From NCBI GenBank assembly GCA_025345505.1, contig JANVCC010000261.1:5514739-5578738 (forward strand): a stretch of 64,000 bases of DNA. Direction: 5' to 3'. The notes under the pieces were generated by a model that worked only from the letters and a program-made list of their open reading frames with translations, had not been told where the DNA came from and ran no database searches. Positions 33,012 to 46,701 of the stretch are shown piece after piece; position 1 is the first letter of the stretch, and each line of letters starts with the position of its first letter. The position numbers were made by a program, and so were the translations under genes. The stretch is from Todiramphus chloris collaris (taxonomy: Eukaryota > Chordata > Aves > Coraciiformes > Alcedinidae).

Positions 33012-33245
33012 CTACTTGCTGAAAGGCAATACACCTTTCTGCTCACAATGCCATTCCTCATCATCAGAGGAAATGGAAGTAAAAGCTCAATAAATCAATT
33101 AAGTGCTGAAAACTAAAGTTTACTGAACACTGCAGTCAATAAAAATGTTCACTGATCTAATAAAAATAACGTTTTCCTATCATGCCCAAGAGATATCTTT
33201 AGAAATATTTTAACCTCACGTTATGGGGCAGTAAAGCAATCTAAA

Positions 33246-33264
33246 GGGGGGGGGGGGGGGGGGG
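33246..33264. repeat. G19 homopolymer
   Basis: Nineteen uninterrupted G bases on the plus strand, so C19 in the ASXL3 transcript. The exact length is liable to sequencing and assembly error. Confidence 0.85.
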
Positions 33265-33512
33265 AATAAAAAAAGATCATTTCTTTGTGAAGAAACATTT
33301 ATAGAAACGAGACGCTTGGAAATACAACTGTCAATTTGTGTTAAACACAGACATAGAAATCTCTCAAAATGAAGCAACTTAACCACCAGAACTAAAGGTC
33401 AAGGTTATGCTGCAGTGATAAGCATGGTATCAGAAGGAGAAAAGCTAACAAAAGGAGCCGAGTATTGCAATGCAGAGCTGAGACACAAATTCACATTCAG
33501 AGAAGCTTGCCT

Positions 33513-33529
33513 CCCCCCCCACCCCCCCC
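33513..33529. repeat. C8-A-C8 tract
   Basis: Two runs of eight C separated by one A on the plus strand, so G8-T-G8 in the ASXL3 transcript. It can in principle pair with the transcribed C19 about 250 nt further on. Confidence 0.85.
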
Positions 33530-33836
33530 TTTCTAAGCACTGAATACCAGCATGTGGTCCTCCATTAGAGTTCCAGAGCCAAACAAAACGACACTTTGCA
33601 TCCCTTTAAAGCTGCTGCTCTTCTTACCAATTGGCATTTTACTGTGCGCCTTCAGTTCTTTATTAAAGACAAATCCCCATCCTTGAGACACCAGATTTTC
33701 TAAGGAAACCTAGACGTTAAACAAAGCCCCCAAGTGGAAATACTCTTCCAGCAGCTCCGAATCCTGCACGCTACAACAGCTGATTCAGAGGAAGGCTCTG
33801 TGACTAGCGCTGATCTTGCAAACGGTCCTTTAGCTA

Positions 33837-33959
<123 letters not shown>

Positions 33960-36895
33960 CTACAAAAACGATAACAAAACACAAAAAAAATGGAACAAAA
34001 AATAATGCTTAGAAGCGAATTACATGAGACATTTCTCTACTATTAAACCAAATCTCTTAAAATAAGCATAATTTACATAGCTACTGACTTGCCAGACTTC
34101 ACACTCGTCCCCTTTATGTCATTTTCCTTTAATATATAAAATCAGGCTTTTGGTTATAAAGAGAAAGAAGATGCACCTTAGATCATTTTCCCATACATTT
34201 TTGACAACAAAGAAGCACGTAACTGTTTGCTCTACCTTAACAGCACAACGTGATAACCCATGGAATGTGAAACTAAGAATTCCAAGGAAAAAAAAAGTAA
34301 AAATAAATGTTTCAAACCCAGAATAAAAATATATATATACGTCTGCACATCTCTCGCAGGTGCATCCTCTCCAGTATACTGCTCAGTCAATCAAGTTAAC
34401 ACAGAGTGTCATCAGTATGTACAGCATGTAAGGACTACAGTATTGATGCACTCACTCAGCCGTGAGTACTGCTGCACAAAATCACTGAACATGGCAGGAA
34501 TCATTTATTTTTGTGAAGGGAATCAGTCCTAATCTTGGAAACCTTGCAGCACTTGGCTTCTGTCTGCTTGACTTTGGGCATTAACCTTCAGAACACGAAC
34601 ATGATGGTGTTCTGGCAAATCTGGGGGAAAATGATACAAGAATAAATCTCTACAAATGGGAGTTCTTTGTGTTTCATAAATGGATTGAATACAGGGGTTG
34701 ATAATGCAATACAAAATATTTAAAGATTAGAAATGGCAAATACCTGTCAGATTGTTTTACACGGAAAATGATATCTGATTCAAAAGATCTTCAATTGTAC
34801 AAATAGGAATACTTGTCAATTAATAGATTTGCAAGCATTACAATTCAGGAATTAATCAGAATGGGCTGGGCTTAATACAGATCTCTCCTATTTTCTTGTC
34901 TATTTTCACCAATCTTACTGTGCACTCTCTTTTCATAGCTGTGATTTGTGTTATGATCTTCGGGGGATTTATTAAAGTAATACTGTATCAACAAGGAACA
35001 TATTTGATATGAATTATCCCTGTAGGTTTCTGAGCATGAATGACTGATTCCTTATAAGGTTTAAGTCTGTAACTCCAATTAATCTGTAATATCTCTCCAA
35101 AATGTTCACATAGCTAAAGAAAAAAAAAAACAAAACCCCAAACATCTCTGGAAAAAAAAAAAAAAAATCAATATCACTCAATTCCTCTAAATAACACACT
35201 ACACAACATAAAATACACCAAGCCACACAAAAGCTATTTCAGCAGTTAACCCTTTTTGTAGTACACTTCTTAAGAGACACACAAGCACTGTGCAATAAAA
35301 AGCAAATTAGGACACTTGAAATCAAACAAAGAGAGGAAGCTGGTCAGATCTGCACTGAACCAACGAAGGAAAAGCCATGAAGAATGGCCTATAATTCACA
35401 CGTTTGAGACAGAAAATTCATATTGGTATTGAGACAGAACGCTCCAAAATCTTCACATCTCTCAAAACTTCCCCCAAATTCCAAACATGACCCTCAGTGC
35501 ACAGTCCTGCCAAGCTAAGTGTCAAGCCACACGGTCCTTAGTTAATAGTAACACCACTGAGACAGTAACAAATAGTCCACTAAATTAACTGAAGAGACAG
35601 ACAACTTCTGCACTAACAGCAAACCAGCATGACCACAACCCAAACCTTGCGGTATCGTCCCCACAGTCTGATTTGCCCGATGAGGAGATACCCATCCTCC
35701 TCCTGAACTGCCAAGACAATTTCCACCTCTAGCAGGGACCATAGCCTTCTTGCCAGCATCCAGAAGGAAACACCATTTAAATGATTCCTACAGTCGCTGT
35801 GACAAAGGTAGGTTCTTTGCAAAGCCTCGCAGTGGATTTTCAGTGCTTTAGACTGAGGAAATACGCAGTTGATCCTCCGTCAGCGCCAGGGAGCCAGCAC
35901 TCATACACCTTAGGTGGCACACAAGCTGCTGGAGCAGGGGCAGCCGGACCCCATCTCTGTCAGGAGCACCACTTACCTTCTTTCCAGCTACAGGAAAGCC
36001 ACCGTAGACCTTAAGCACACATTGATGCACCTGATCTGGCACTTCCAAGAAGCACAGGCAACGCCATGCTCACAGAGTGCTAATGCAAGAGAGCACGGCT
36101 CATCCCAACGCTCCCTGGGCGCTCAGAGCCGTGAGAACAGGGAACACAGGAGGATGTTCCCATCAGCAGGCAGATGTTGCTACCAGAACTATTTACTTGG
36201 AGGCTTAGCCCTCTTCGGAGCCACAGCTTAAGCACCTCAGCATGTGAGGATCAAGCACAAACCTAAGAGACACCATTTCCCTTTGACACGCATTTGATGT
36301 CAGGGTTTCTTTTCCCCCTAACATTCATCGTTTCAGTACGAGCCCCTCCCCATCTCCTCCAGTTTTGTAAGGCAAGGCACTGGTCACTACACAGGCCCCA
36401 TAGGTAAGTTTGGGAATCAGTCTGTATGGGCTGACTCAAACTGACAGTAAAGCTACACGCATGTGGACACCTGAAAGTCAGGTTTAGAATGGGGAAAAAT
36501 AACTTAAACCAATGTGAACATCCAAATCTGAGTCAAAGTTTTAACAAAAAGTGCCAGTGCACTACGCTGTGCCCAGAGACCAGATGAACAATCCTACCTA
36601 GGCCACTCTCTTTTCATTTTGCCAAAAGAAAGATATGCTGCAGGGGAGGAGGGTACAAAAGCACCAAGTAAATAATTTAACATTTGATTTGCAGGGTAAA
36701 GAGAGGGCAGAGATTTTGCTCAATCATCCTGTTGAGCGGGACATATTATTTACAGCTAACTGCCACAATTTGGGGTTAAACCTTCCTTTGAATTTAAAGC
36801 TACAGGGTTTAAAATGTTGGGTAGTTAAGTCTTCACAAGACAACGCTACAAACAACCCAGCAGAGGGGGAAATTGCTGACTGACACCTACTTACT

Positions 36896-36943
36896 AGTAA
36901 AGTCAAAAGGAAGGAGTTAAGTAAAGTCAACCAGAAGGAGTTA
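36896..36943. repeat. 24-bp direct tandem duplication
   Basis: Two adjacent 24-bp units (36896-36919 and 36920-36943), each starting AGTAAAGTCAA and ending GAAGGAGTTA, differ at a few central positions. Confidence 0.8.
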
Positions 36944-39900
36944 AGTATAAACAAAGACACTCGGTGCAGTCTCTGCTGAGGACAAATATATAACTTCTCC
37001 ACATTTAGCCTGAGGTATATTAATTTTAGGATACAAGACTACTGTGAGATAAGACAAGAATCTTGTATCCCAAGATTAATTCTACTTAGCTGGGGAGTCA
37101 ATGGGATTACTCAAAGTGAAATGTACACCAAAGGCTTTGCTATATCAAGCTTTTAGTGGCCCGAGCTAATTCAGTGCTCTCCTAGTCACCACGACCAAAT
37201 ACATCTCTAGTTTTGGCTCTCCTGATGAAGGACTTCAACACAAAGTAGATGAGTCAAATTTGTAACTAGTGCTGAAGGAAATGAGAAATTTTATAACTTA
37301 TTCCAAAGAAAAACGGTTTCAAATCTCAGTGCAGATATAGAAACAGTAACTAACACAAAGTACATTGGCATCTTTTACCCACACAGCTTTTTGCATCTCA
37401 TCCATATTTAGAGCTACATAAGCTCCTAGCTGGAACTTCCTACAGATCCACAAGAAAAATAAAATGATTTTGCAAATGGTAAGATGTCATTTTTACTATG
37501 GAAAATAAGAGAGAAACACATATAGCACACATGAGAGCTTACATAAAGTATATTTTTCTTTAATGAGACTCTATGTTTACATTTCAAATGTATTCAATGG
37601 CTTGTGCTAAATGCTTGAGCTAAAAAAGCTGCAAGCTGTAAATCCCTAGCACGGATGACTGTTGAAGTATTCTGTAAATGTTACTACCATTCTATCTGTG
37701 CAGCACATAAAAAAGGAAAGAAAATGAAAGTTCACGTGGTACACAAGTTAAACATTAAAACCTCTCTTCAAACCACCACCACAATATGCACTTACATCCA
37801 GCCTTTCACGAGCAGATTTGCAAAATACACCTGTGAATCTGTTGCCCATAGCCAGTATGGATAATTCCCAATATTCCCATTCACAAAACAAACCCGTGAC
37901 CATCTGACTGTCACAGCCATTATACAGGGCTTGGCACAATTAATTCAATGAAATTCTTTTTATTGCCAAAATCTTTACGTGACCTACCAATCTGTTTTCA
38001 TCCAAAGAAATCAAAGTAATGTACAAAAATGAGTATTAAAAGAAGAGAAACTCTGAAGATAGATGTCCAAAGAAAAACACAATGCAATTAACAGCGATCT
38101 TCTAATTCCAAGCAGTTTTTTGGTGAAGAAGTGACAAGAACAAGTCTCCTTCTCTTTTTGAGGGAGTTTTTGCCCCTGCTGGAGTATAGCAGTGTGTTGG
38201 AGGTTTCCTGAATGCCATTATCTGTTCTTAAGAATAACCATTTCATATTCAGTTGATCTTAACACAGGAAAGATTTCTTCACCCATGTGACAAAATGGTT
38301 GACTCTCTTCAGTAAAAACTAATAAAGTCACCTTTGAAGCAGGAATGAAAGGAAACAGCATAAACTAGAGGGAACTGGAGAGAGGGGAAAAATACATCCC
38401 CAAAAGAGCACCAGAAGCAAAATGTCAAGCTCTATGCTCTGATTTTACTGCTCCTCGGGATATTGTTTTATTGTTTTTTTTCCCCACATCTTTTCAACTC
38501 AGAAAGAAAAACTGCAGCATACAGATAAACCATTAATGCAGAAAACAACTTTCATTTGAGCTTAAATGCACGACATGCTGAGAATGTTAAAAATTAAGTT
38601 ATTAATAACAAAGATATGTAACACTTGGTTGCATTAAGCAACATCGTCCCAGATTTCCGTTTGTTCCATAAATGTCAAGTCTACAGTCTGAAACTCGTAT
38701 CATGAAACATAACCTTTGAAATTTCACACATTATGGATCAGAAATGTAAAGCTATGGAATTCTTCCGTTCTGCCATGTGAAAAACATAAGCTATGATACA
38801 CTGAGAAAAGCCTATTGTACAAAATAAATAACAACTCTACATCATGGTCATGGATCCCAAACTGGCAAAGATGAAACAGATTTATAGTTTATCACTGATT
38901 CACTTAACACCACCATAAAATTCAGTTTTTATCCTCTCTCTCATCCTCATTTTGTTAGTAAAATTAAGACAGCCTTTAATTCCCATGTCTCTAGTAAATT
39001 GTTTCAGTGGCAACCTGGATACAAAGAGCAGTTAAAATAAAACAGCAGGCACCACAAATCATAAAGAATAAACACGTTATTATTTTCAGGATGCCACTAC
39101 TTCTTATATTAAACATACTTTAAAAGTACTCAGTTATAAGCATGCAGATGTAAGATTAAAGCGATAATAAAGATGCCTTATGGAAACAGCTACAAAGTAT
39201 AAATTGCCATTTCCAAAGCACAGAGAAAATTAAAGTATTTCTACCCAGCTTTGTACACTAAATGTAACTATCGGTGCCAGGAGTACAAATCCCATCACCT
39301 GGAGATGAAGAGTAGTGGGAGAACATGAGGCTGAATGTTTGGAGACATAGGGTCTGTATTCAAAATCTGCTAAAATCTTCTCAAATAAGCATCTATTCTT
39401 GCCCCATGCCATGCTCCCACCCCATGACCCTTTAATCTGCATTTGGAACAAAAATAATTCCTCGCTGCGTATTCGTTCTTTAGGTCTCAGCAGTGGTCAG
39501 GGTCTTTCTGTACAACTACAGTATATGTTAGCAACTGAGCATTTATAGAACATTCTTTATTAACCAATATTGAACTAAAGTGCTTGGACACTCATCGTGC
39601 AGACGCAGGGAGACGTGTGGATTCGTGTGTGTGTCTGCACACCTTGTGAGCCAGCACAGTCTTCTGTGGGATGGCACGAACGCATTCCCAGCTACAGTTG
39701 CTGCAGATAATGATAGACTGCAAAGTAAACATTTTAGCTGCTTTCCCAACCACAGAAACAAGAGAAGGACAAAAAGCCTCCATGTGATGTGTTTGACGCC
39801 TGTTCTGCCTTGCATGTGAATGGGAATGATGACAGCATACGCGTTGGCTCCCTGACACTTGTTTCCAAAGAGAGATGTTTGTGTAGTATTAAACTCATTC

Positions 39901-39944
39901 CAGCTACCCGCTGAAAAGTGCTTTATGGGAAAATCCATCTCTTG

Positions 39945-40180
39945 GCACAACATAGCACATCTTAGACTAGACATTAGGAAGAAATTCTTCAATGAAAGGG
40001 CAGTGAAATATTGGAATGGGCTGCCCAGGGAGGTGGCAGAGTCCCCATCCCTGGGTGTGTTTAAACATCGCTTGGATGTGGTGTTGGGGGATGTGGTCCA
40101 GGGGTGAACTTGTAGAGTAGGGCTAATGGTTGGACACCATGATCCCAAGGGTCTTTTCCAACCTGAGTGATTCTGTGGTA
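39945..40180 (+). mobile_element. CR1 LINE 3' end fragment
   Basis: The plus strand encodes [20 protein letters not shown] then [20 protein letters not shown], the standard end of CR1 ORF2. A CR1 3' UTR follows, with TCTTTTCCAACCTGAGTGAT and one ATTCTGTG octamer at 40170-40177. It is 5'-truncated to about 240 bp. It is antisense to ASXL3. Confidence 0.92.
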
Positions 40181-42899
40181 TAGGTAAGGAAACAGTCTGT
40201 AGAAAGCAGTTTAAAAACCAAACCAAAATAAACACTGCAATGTCAATAGAAAATCTTAAAACAGCAATCAACATTTGTCATTAGGTCAAATTTGCAAACG
40301 TACTCTGTACAGGGTCCATAGTGTACGGGGGGGCTTTAGGGCTAGGCTACCATTCCCCAGACTGAAAACTCTTGTCACATCACCCCTCGGGGAACCAGGC
40401 GCACCCATGTAAGCGGTGACAGCATCAGGTCTTTCTGCCAGACACCCTCTTTTAGCCTGGGTTCAGCCAGATGCCCACACACCCTGAGCACACAGCCTTC
40501 TGGGGACCTGCCCAGCAGCTCCCACAACAGCGTGTGTATGGAGAGCACTGCTTGTCAGCATTTTCCAGGAGGCTTCCTAGAGTGCTGAAGAGTTGTGAGC
40601 TGTTCCAACTCCTGCCTTTCCCTGAAAAGGGCAACCGTTCCTAGGATGCTCTTCAAAATCAAGGCATGATTCATTTTCACCTGGGTATAATTTCATGTTA
40701 TAAACTTTTCAAATCAAAAGCTCTTCTTTTCATATAGCCCAGAAGAAGATACTCACTTAGACCTCCACTGCCTCTATATGGAAAAATGATGTAATATCAT
40801 TGGAAAAGTTTGACAGGGACTCTCATCTCCAGTGATGATCTCTGTCATTAATACAGTACAGCTCCCCAGGTTACTTAAAGAAAAACATTATCAGACATGC
40901 TTAGAACTAGGCCACTATCATTAGCTTGATTGTCTGAGGCTTGAGGTAAACAACTGCATCTACAGAAGAAGAGAGCGCTTTCAAACTATATTTGGGAAGG
41001 AGATTCCACTGTGTAGCATCAGTAGATTTAACCAAAGGTAATGTTCATGCCAGGACATATTTTTAGTGAGAGGCTCTGCCCTACAGTGAGGCGGGGGGCA
41101 ACTACACTTCAACATGGTGCTGCTCTAAAATTGCTTTAAAATTCTTCGTAGCTATTTCTCAGAATAAGAAATTGTGGAAAATGCATTTATTAAAAGAGAA
41201 AACATGCAGGAGTGCTGCAAAAAGCATGCTACGCAAACAACCCCAGAGGAAAAAACCAAACAAGCAGAACGTCCCAGCAACTGGGAGCTAGTTACTAAAA
41301 AGTGGTAGAAAAAGAACGCAAGGATTGTGTGCATTCCTGGTCCCTTTCTTTCCATCCCAGGTAAGGGCTGAGGACCACGGGGACGACCCAGGAGAAAGTC
41401 TCACAACCATTGTGTTGCGTCTTACCGAAACACTGTGTGGAGCAGCTGGTACACGCTGCCCATGCATAGGGACCTTTAGAGGGACATACCGTGCAGCCTG
41501 CCTTCGGGCAATGCATGTACTCCCTGAAGAGCTCCTGCTGGAACTCTTGCTCTTCCAGCTTCTTTTCCCCATTATGCAGTCTCCCTGCCATAGTTTCTCT
41601 GTCCTCTTCCCTAGACTTTTCTTGGCAATCAGAAAATCAGTTTAGTTTATCATCTTCGAACTTCCATTTTCCTGAATGCATTTTGTAAATTCCACTGTCC
41701 CTTCCCATGTCTCTCTAGAAGTCAAAAAGCAACATGTTTTCCTTGTTTTCCATTTGTTGACAGGAAAATTTGTCAAGAATCATCGCTTATGTTGCCAGAC
41801 ATCTGATTAAATGCTTCAGCTATGGAGCCAGAATTCTCCAACTGTGGCCTTGGTGAATTTGTAGCATCTGAAATGAAACATAGGAAAATGGTTAACGGAG
41901 ACACTGCGGAACTGCAGCAAACTCTCTACACTGAGGAATTCAGGACAAAAAAATACCTCTCAGTTCACAGTGGATTTTCAGAGGCTTTCAGGAAGACACC
42001 CTGCGCTCAAATTCTAAGTGATAAGGACATAATCATAAAGATCTCCTCTGTCACCTTTGTTTCTTTGGGGGCGAGGAAGGGAAAGGAGGGCAGGCAAATG
42101 TAGCAGGCTTGTACCAGAGTGTGCGAGTGAGTAGTTGCTCAAATGAGTCAAATGATAGACACCACAGAGAGACTCATACTGAATTATTGTCTACAGACAG
42201 CAAAATGCTTCAAGATAACCTGCATCTGGCTGTAGTCAAGGAAAGAAGTCCTAACAGAATGAGTGTGGAGGGAGCAAGATTGGTGAGTTTGCTCTTGTTC
42301 TTCTCTCAAAGCAAGATAAGCAGCGTGCCTGAGCTGAAGACAGGAAAGCAAATCCACACCAGCATCAAGGGAGATCAGGATTCTACCTTCGGTGCCAACC
42401 TAGGCACTTGGACACCTACGTCCTTAAAAAGCAAACGAACAGACAAAGAAATCTTGATAAACTAGTCCTGTGAATTTGGGTAAATCAGGGCTAAATTACA
42501 CTATTCACCGTTCTGTTCTGAAATTTAGTCTCTTGTTGCTTCAGGTTGTAGGTTGGTTTCTAATAGTAATTACAGTTGTGCTAGAAAAGTCAGCCTGAAG
42601 TATTATTTGGAGTTGTACAAGTCTAACTCCCTGCAAAATTCAGAAGCAACACGTGATCCAAACAGTAACTTCCCCATAGCTCTCTTACCGCTTGGGGCCT
42701 GACAGCATCCACTGGAAAAAAGGGGTGTGGAGTTGCCACTTCTACTGTAAGAACAAATCATATGGATGGGTGCCTTCCTTCTCCATAAAAAAAAACTGCA
42801 TCTACCCACTTTATGAATAAAATAGTGGCACATATATGAACCCAGCCACCAAGCATGCAGACAAAGCCCAAAGTTAAGAAAAACAAAACAAATCATGTC

Positions 42900-43400
42900 A
42901 GTAACATACCTTGTGTAGATTCCCTTATTTCCTGAGCTTCTCTCCTCCCAAACCCACTTGGCTGCTGTCTCTGGAGTTTCTGTCTCTACAAAGAGATCTG
43001 GATGCCCAGCACAGTCTCAGACATGTCCTGGTCTGTATTCAGATCCTGAGTCTGAATGGAGTATCCTTCTCTTCTCCCAAGAGAATATTTATGGGTACCC
43101 TTCTTGATGCTGATTCCAAAGTGCCAAAACTGAGGCAGGATTGTCTTCCATGTCTGGGAGGTTTACTATCATCCCAGACATCGTTATAGTGCATCTTCAA
43201 GTTCTTTATCCTCTCTTGGTACTGCCCCAGGAAACAACTGGTGCACTGATGGACAAGGTGCTCTTATACTTGGCTATCAAAGTCCAACAGACACTAATAC
43301 CACCTCAATGTCCTGGATATTCACACATGCTCAGTGTTACCTACATGAGGCCAGTTTGCAGGTATGATCGTTTCTTCTGAGAAATGTTCCAAGAACATCT
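42900..43400 (-). pseudogene. Possible decayed Myb/SANT-like (MSANTD/ZSCAN-type) coding remnant
   Basis: On the minus strand around 43232-43110 one frame reads QYQERIKNLKMHYNDVWDDS, then after a short gap GRQSCLSFGTLES. Its spacing of R-I-K-N-L-K, Y, D-D-S, G-R and C-x-x-F resembles the end of Myb/SANT-like DNA-binding domains. Further along a different frame stays open and reads VETETPETAAKWVWEERSSG. Stops and apparent frameshifts break it up, so it cannot be a functional gene. The identification is from motif spacing only, and the edges are guesses. Confidence 0.3.
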
Positions 43401-46400
43401 TGACAAATACAGACAACTCTGTATATAGTGAAGATTTCCAAAAAAAAGTATCACCTCAAGTCAACGGAACAGAAAGTGGACCAGAGAGGAGCATGGTAGA
43501 TATTATGCCATGACTTGATGTCCGTACTTGAGTTGTCCAGAGAAAGAATAATTCACACAGTAGTGTGACCATGTACCACTGCTAGCAGATGCAGATGTAG
43601 TTCAGTACTTTCCCAGGAAGAGGTCCTTACATGGGTCTGCATGCCAAAGCTCTCGAGTGTGACAATGAGGTCCATCAGTATGGAACTGATCAGTACTGAT
43701 GGGAAATCAGTGTGTGACAGCATGCCATAAACCTTCTTTTCAAAGGTACTAGATCAGCAACAGCTGGGCACACATACCCAAGCACTTCCAACAGCAAAAG
43801 GGAAACAGAAATCCATAAAATCTGCCATCAGAAAGCCAAGCATAAAAGGAAGCTCTACACCATAAACTCTTTTGCCTAAGCCCTCATGAATGGGAACTGG
43901 CTGGTTGGCTGTTACACTCAGATACTGTACAAGAGCAAAACTGAAACTCCCTCAGAAATGAAGACGGACCATGAAATACACTCAGTGGTAAAACACTCAA
44001 AACCCTTCTCCCAACAAGGACACTATGGAAGGTGCTGGAGTTCGAAAGGTTCCAGACCAAAATGGCAGCCCAGCCTTTGAAAGGTAAGGAGATAAGGTCT
44101 GGAATGTCACACAGACCTTGGGAGAGTCCACCGTAGCTACAAACCTCCTTAGCCCCTGCCAAGTACCCCAGATCCACTGCTAGCTGAGAGGAATCAAGAC
44201 CAAGAGCCGGGGCTCAGAAAATGCCCTTTCCTCCAAGCTCCTAGCACAGCTCAAGAAATGCAGTGTTGTGATTCATTTCATTCATGAGAACATCCTAAAA
44301 TGCAAGCTGGTACAAGGGAATGTGAGATTGCTGTTTGCAATCTAAACCCAGGAATATACCTCTAGAATTCATTAAAAATCAAATCAAATGTAAATCCAAC
44401 ATATAATGCTTTAAAGAGAATCACACATGCCTAAGGTGGTTAATAATTATATAAACAGTGGAGAAAATCTTCTCATTCTAGCGCAGATCTTCAAGCAGCA
44501 CTGCACATTATCAACTTGCCTCTCATTTGAATTTCATTGGATTACAAAACAAATACACACAAGAGCAAGCTAATCTGAAGAACTCACTGTTTTTAAGTAA
44601 ACTGAGTAGAGAATTGTTTGAGAGAGACTACCTTGCAGGTCTTCATTCTATGAAGACTGTTTACTAATAGAAAAAAAGCAATAGCCAGGGAAGACCCCAT
44701 TTTGACATATATACAGCAGATATATGTTTGTATAGTATAAGCACTTGCTGAGAGCATGATGATGGCTCATCTTCTCTTACTACAGCACGGAACTGGTAAG
44801 GTAGTATCAGTTGGAGGAGCATTGCATACAACTGTCTAAAGTTTCTTGTGTATTCAAAGGTACTACAGGTGGTTCTTTGTACAAATTTTAGGTATTAAGT
44901 ATCCATAAAAGCAAGGGAAAGTGAAAGAATACATTTCCAACAGCAATTTTGTAACTAAAATCACTGTTAAAGTTCATTCACCTCTGCTACAACATCAAAT
45001 TAAATTGAATTTGCAGCATGTATATGGCAGTAGCCAACACCTGAAACTTTCAAGAAAACAGAGCTGAAATCCCCTACTGTTCCACAATAAAAATGTACAT
45101 TTGTCTAATACTGTACATAGAGAAGATATTTAATGATAGCTGTAATAATACCCTCATACTCTGATGTACAGAATTTCAATACCACCACCTTAATTAAAAT
45201 CAATTTCTTTTTATTGATTACTCAACTTCCTGATGTTGCTCTAACCCTACTGACTTAGGGAACGTTTTCAAAGATTGCCATCGGTGTTATGACTTTTTAT
45301 ATTAATGAAGGTATTCTGATTAGTTTACCCTTTTAAAAATAATTCTCAGTGTTATACATCTGCTAAGTGACAAACAGTAGAGTTTAAACATATATCCACA
45401 TTCAAATATCTGTGACTTTGATCTTTTTTTCCCCCTTCTTTCCCTTCACCCACTCCCTCCACCCCTAATAAAGCTCAAGTATCACAAAAGATCTGTGTAG
45501 AAGTGTTTCCCAAAAGTGTGTCTTTTTCACAGTTACCCACACAGTTAGTGAGCTGCCCACTGCTCAGTTTTTCTGACCAAACAGAAGTGAGACCCCAATC
45601 TACAATCCAGTACTCAAAGCCTCTAAGTAAAAAATAACCTCATGTGAATGATAAAGGTCTATTAATTTTAGTGGTTTTAAACTCAAACCACATGAAAAAC
45701 TAAGCATAAATACTTAACTGCTTCAAGGACACGTGCACAGGCTTTGCTTAACTTAAGCCTACATCAACAACTTAGCAATAAACTACCCCATGAAACACTA
45801 GACCTCCATTAACCACAGCTAAGAAAGCAGTTATCACCAAAATCAAAGCATCATAATATCATTATGCTAACACCTTAGGAAAGTTGTATTTCATTTTTTA
45901 TAGTCCTTACAAGACTAAGACAATTCCTACATACTCAAAATTGAGAGGAGATATTTTGGTTTTAATTATAATTTTTTAATTTTATTTTTTTAGTTTCTTG
46001 GCTGGGAGCTGAACTAACTTGGCGCTGTTGGAAAATAATTTTCTCATTGTTATCAGTTAATATCTGACTTTCAATAATCAGCTACTTTTGCCAAGCTTTA
46101 CTACTTATCATGCCACCTAAATCATAAGTTATTCAAAAAATAAAAACTCCCCCCCTTTTATACGCTGTAGTGTCAAATACAGTATGTAGGAAAAATGACT
46201 TAACAGACCATAAATAGAAACAGAACAAGTATACTCAGATTCTTACCTATCTGCAGAAATTATTGTAAGCCTCATATAAAATTTCCAACATAAATACTTA
46301 CATAGGAAAAGCAGGGATGGAATAATATGAACAATTCATCTTACTTGAAAAGCATTTAAAAACCCCATCAAACTCACAGTAAATATCAGGACTGCACCAC

Positions 46401-46579
46401 CAGTTAAAAAAAAAAAAGAATTTTAAAAAAAAAGGAACCCCCCCCCAGCAATAGCCCACTAAACAAAGCACTAAAAATGTCCTCAGAAATGCCTCCAAAT
46501 TCTGCCAAGATCTTACTGGTATAAGAATGACACACATGCTAAAGGGAAGCCAATTGATTATCAGTCAATAGGAGCTTAC

Positions 46580-46701
46580 CTGCTTAAGTGCTTTCTTTGT
46601 GTGCTGCTGGAAGGAAGATACTAGCTTGCTTTGCACCGGTGCATTAGTAAGGCTCGAATCACGATTGGAAGACAATTCTTCAGATGTCTGCTTTGGGCAA
46701 A
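46580..46701 (-). CDS. ASXL3: ASXL3 exon 5
   Basis: The 122-bp exon has acceptor TATAAAG and donor GTAAGC. Two bases finish a Val codon, then it encodes [20 protein letters not shown] and [20 protein letters not shown]. The [17 protein letters not shown] end agrees with the human ASXL3 sequence as I recall it. The acceptor's polypyrimidine tract is weak compared with the other exons. It is a Ser-rich linker with a basic helical end. Confidence 0.94.

Larger units (their letters stand above)
33960..46579 (-). other. ASXL3: ASXL3 intron 5 (12.6 kb)
   Basis: The donor is GTAAGC beside 46580 and the acceptor is TTTGTAG beside 33959. It holds a CR1 3' end (39945-40180), a 24-bp tandem duplication (36896-36943) and a possible decayed Myb/SANT-like remnant (42900-43400). 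It also has a visibly GC-richer patch at 35590-36240 that I cannot assign. The remainder is AT-rich without recognisable content. Confidence 0.88.

Noticed and set aside
39543..40274. A 243-codon minus-strand open frame.
   Set aside because: Its second part is the antisense of the CR1 3' end at 39945-40180, and the rest matches no family I know. Length alone is not evidence here.
41288..41591. A Cys-rich minus-strand frame (MHCPKAGCTVCPSKGPYAWA) that looked like a small secreted or zinc-binding protein.
   Set aside because: No family recognised, no splice or promoter context, and similar-length frames are open on the other strand. Treated as chance.
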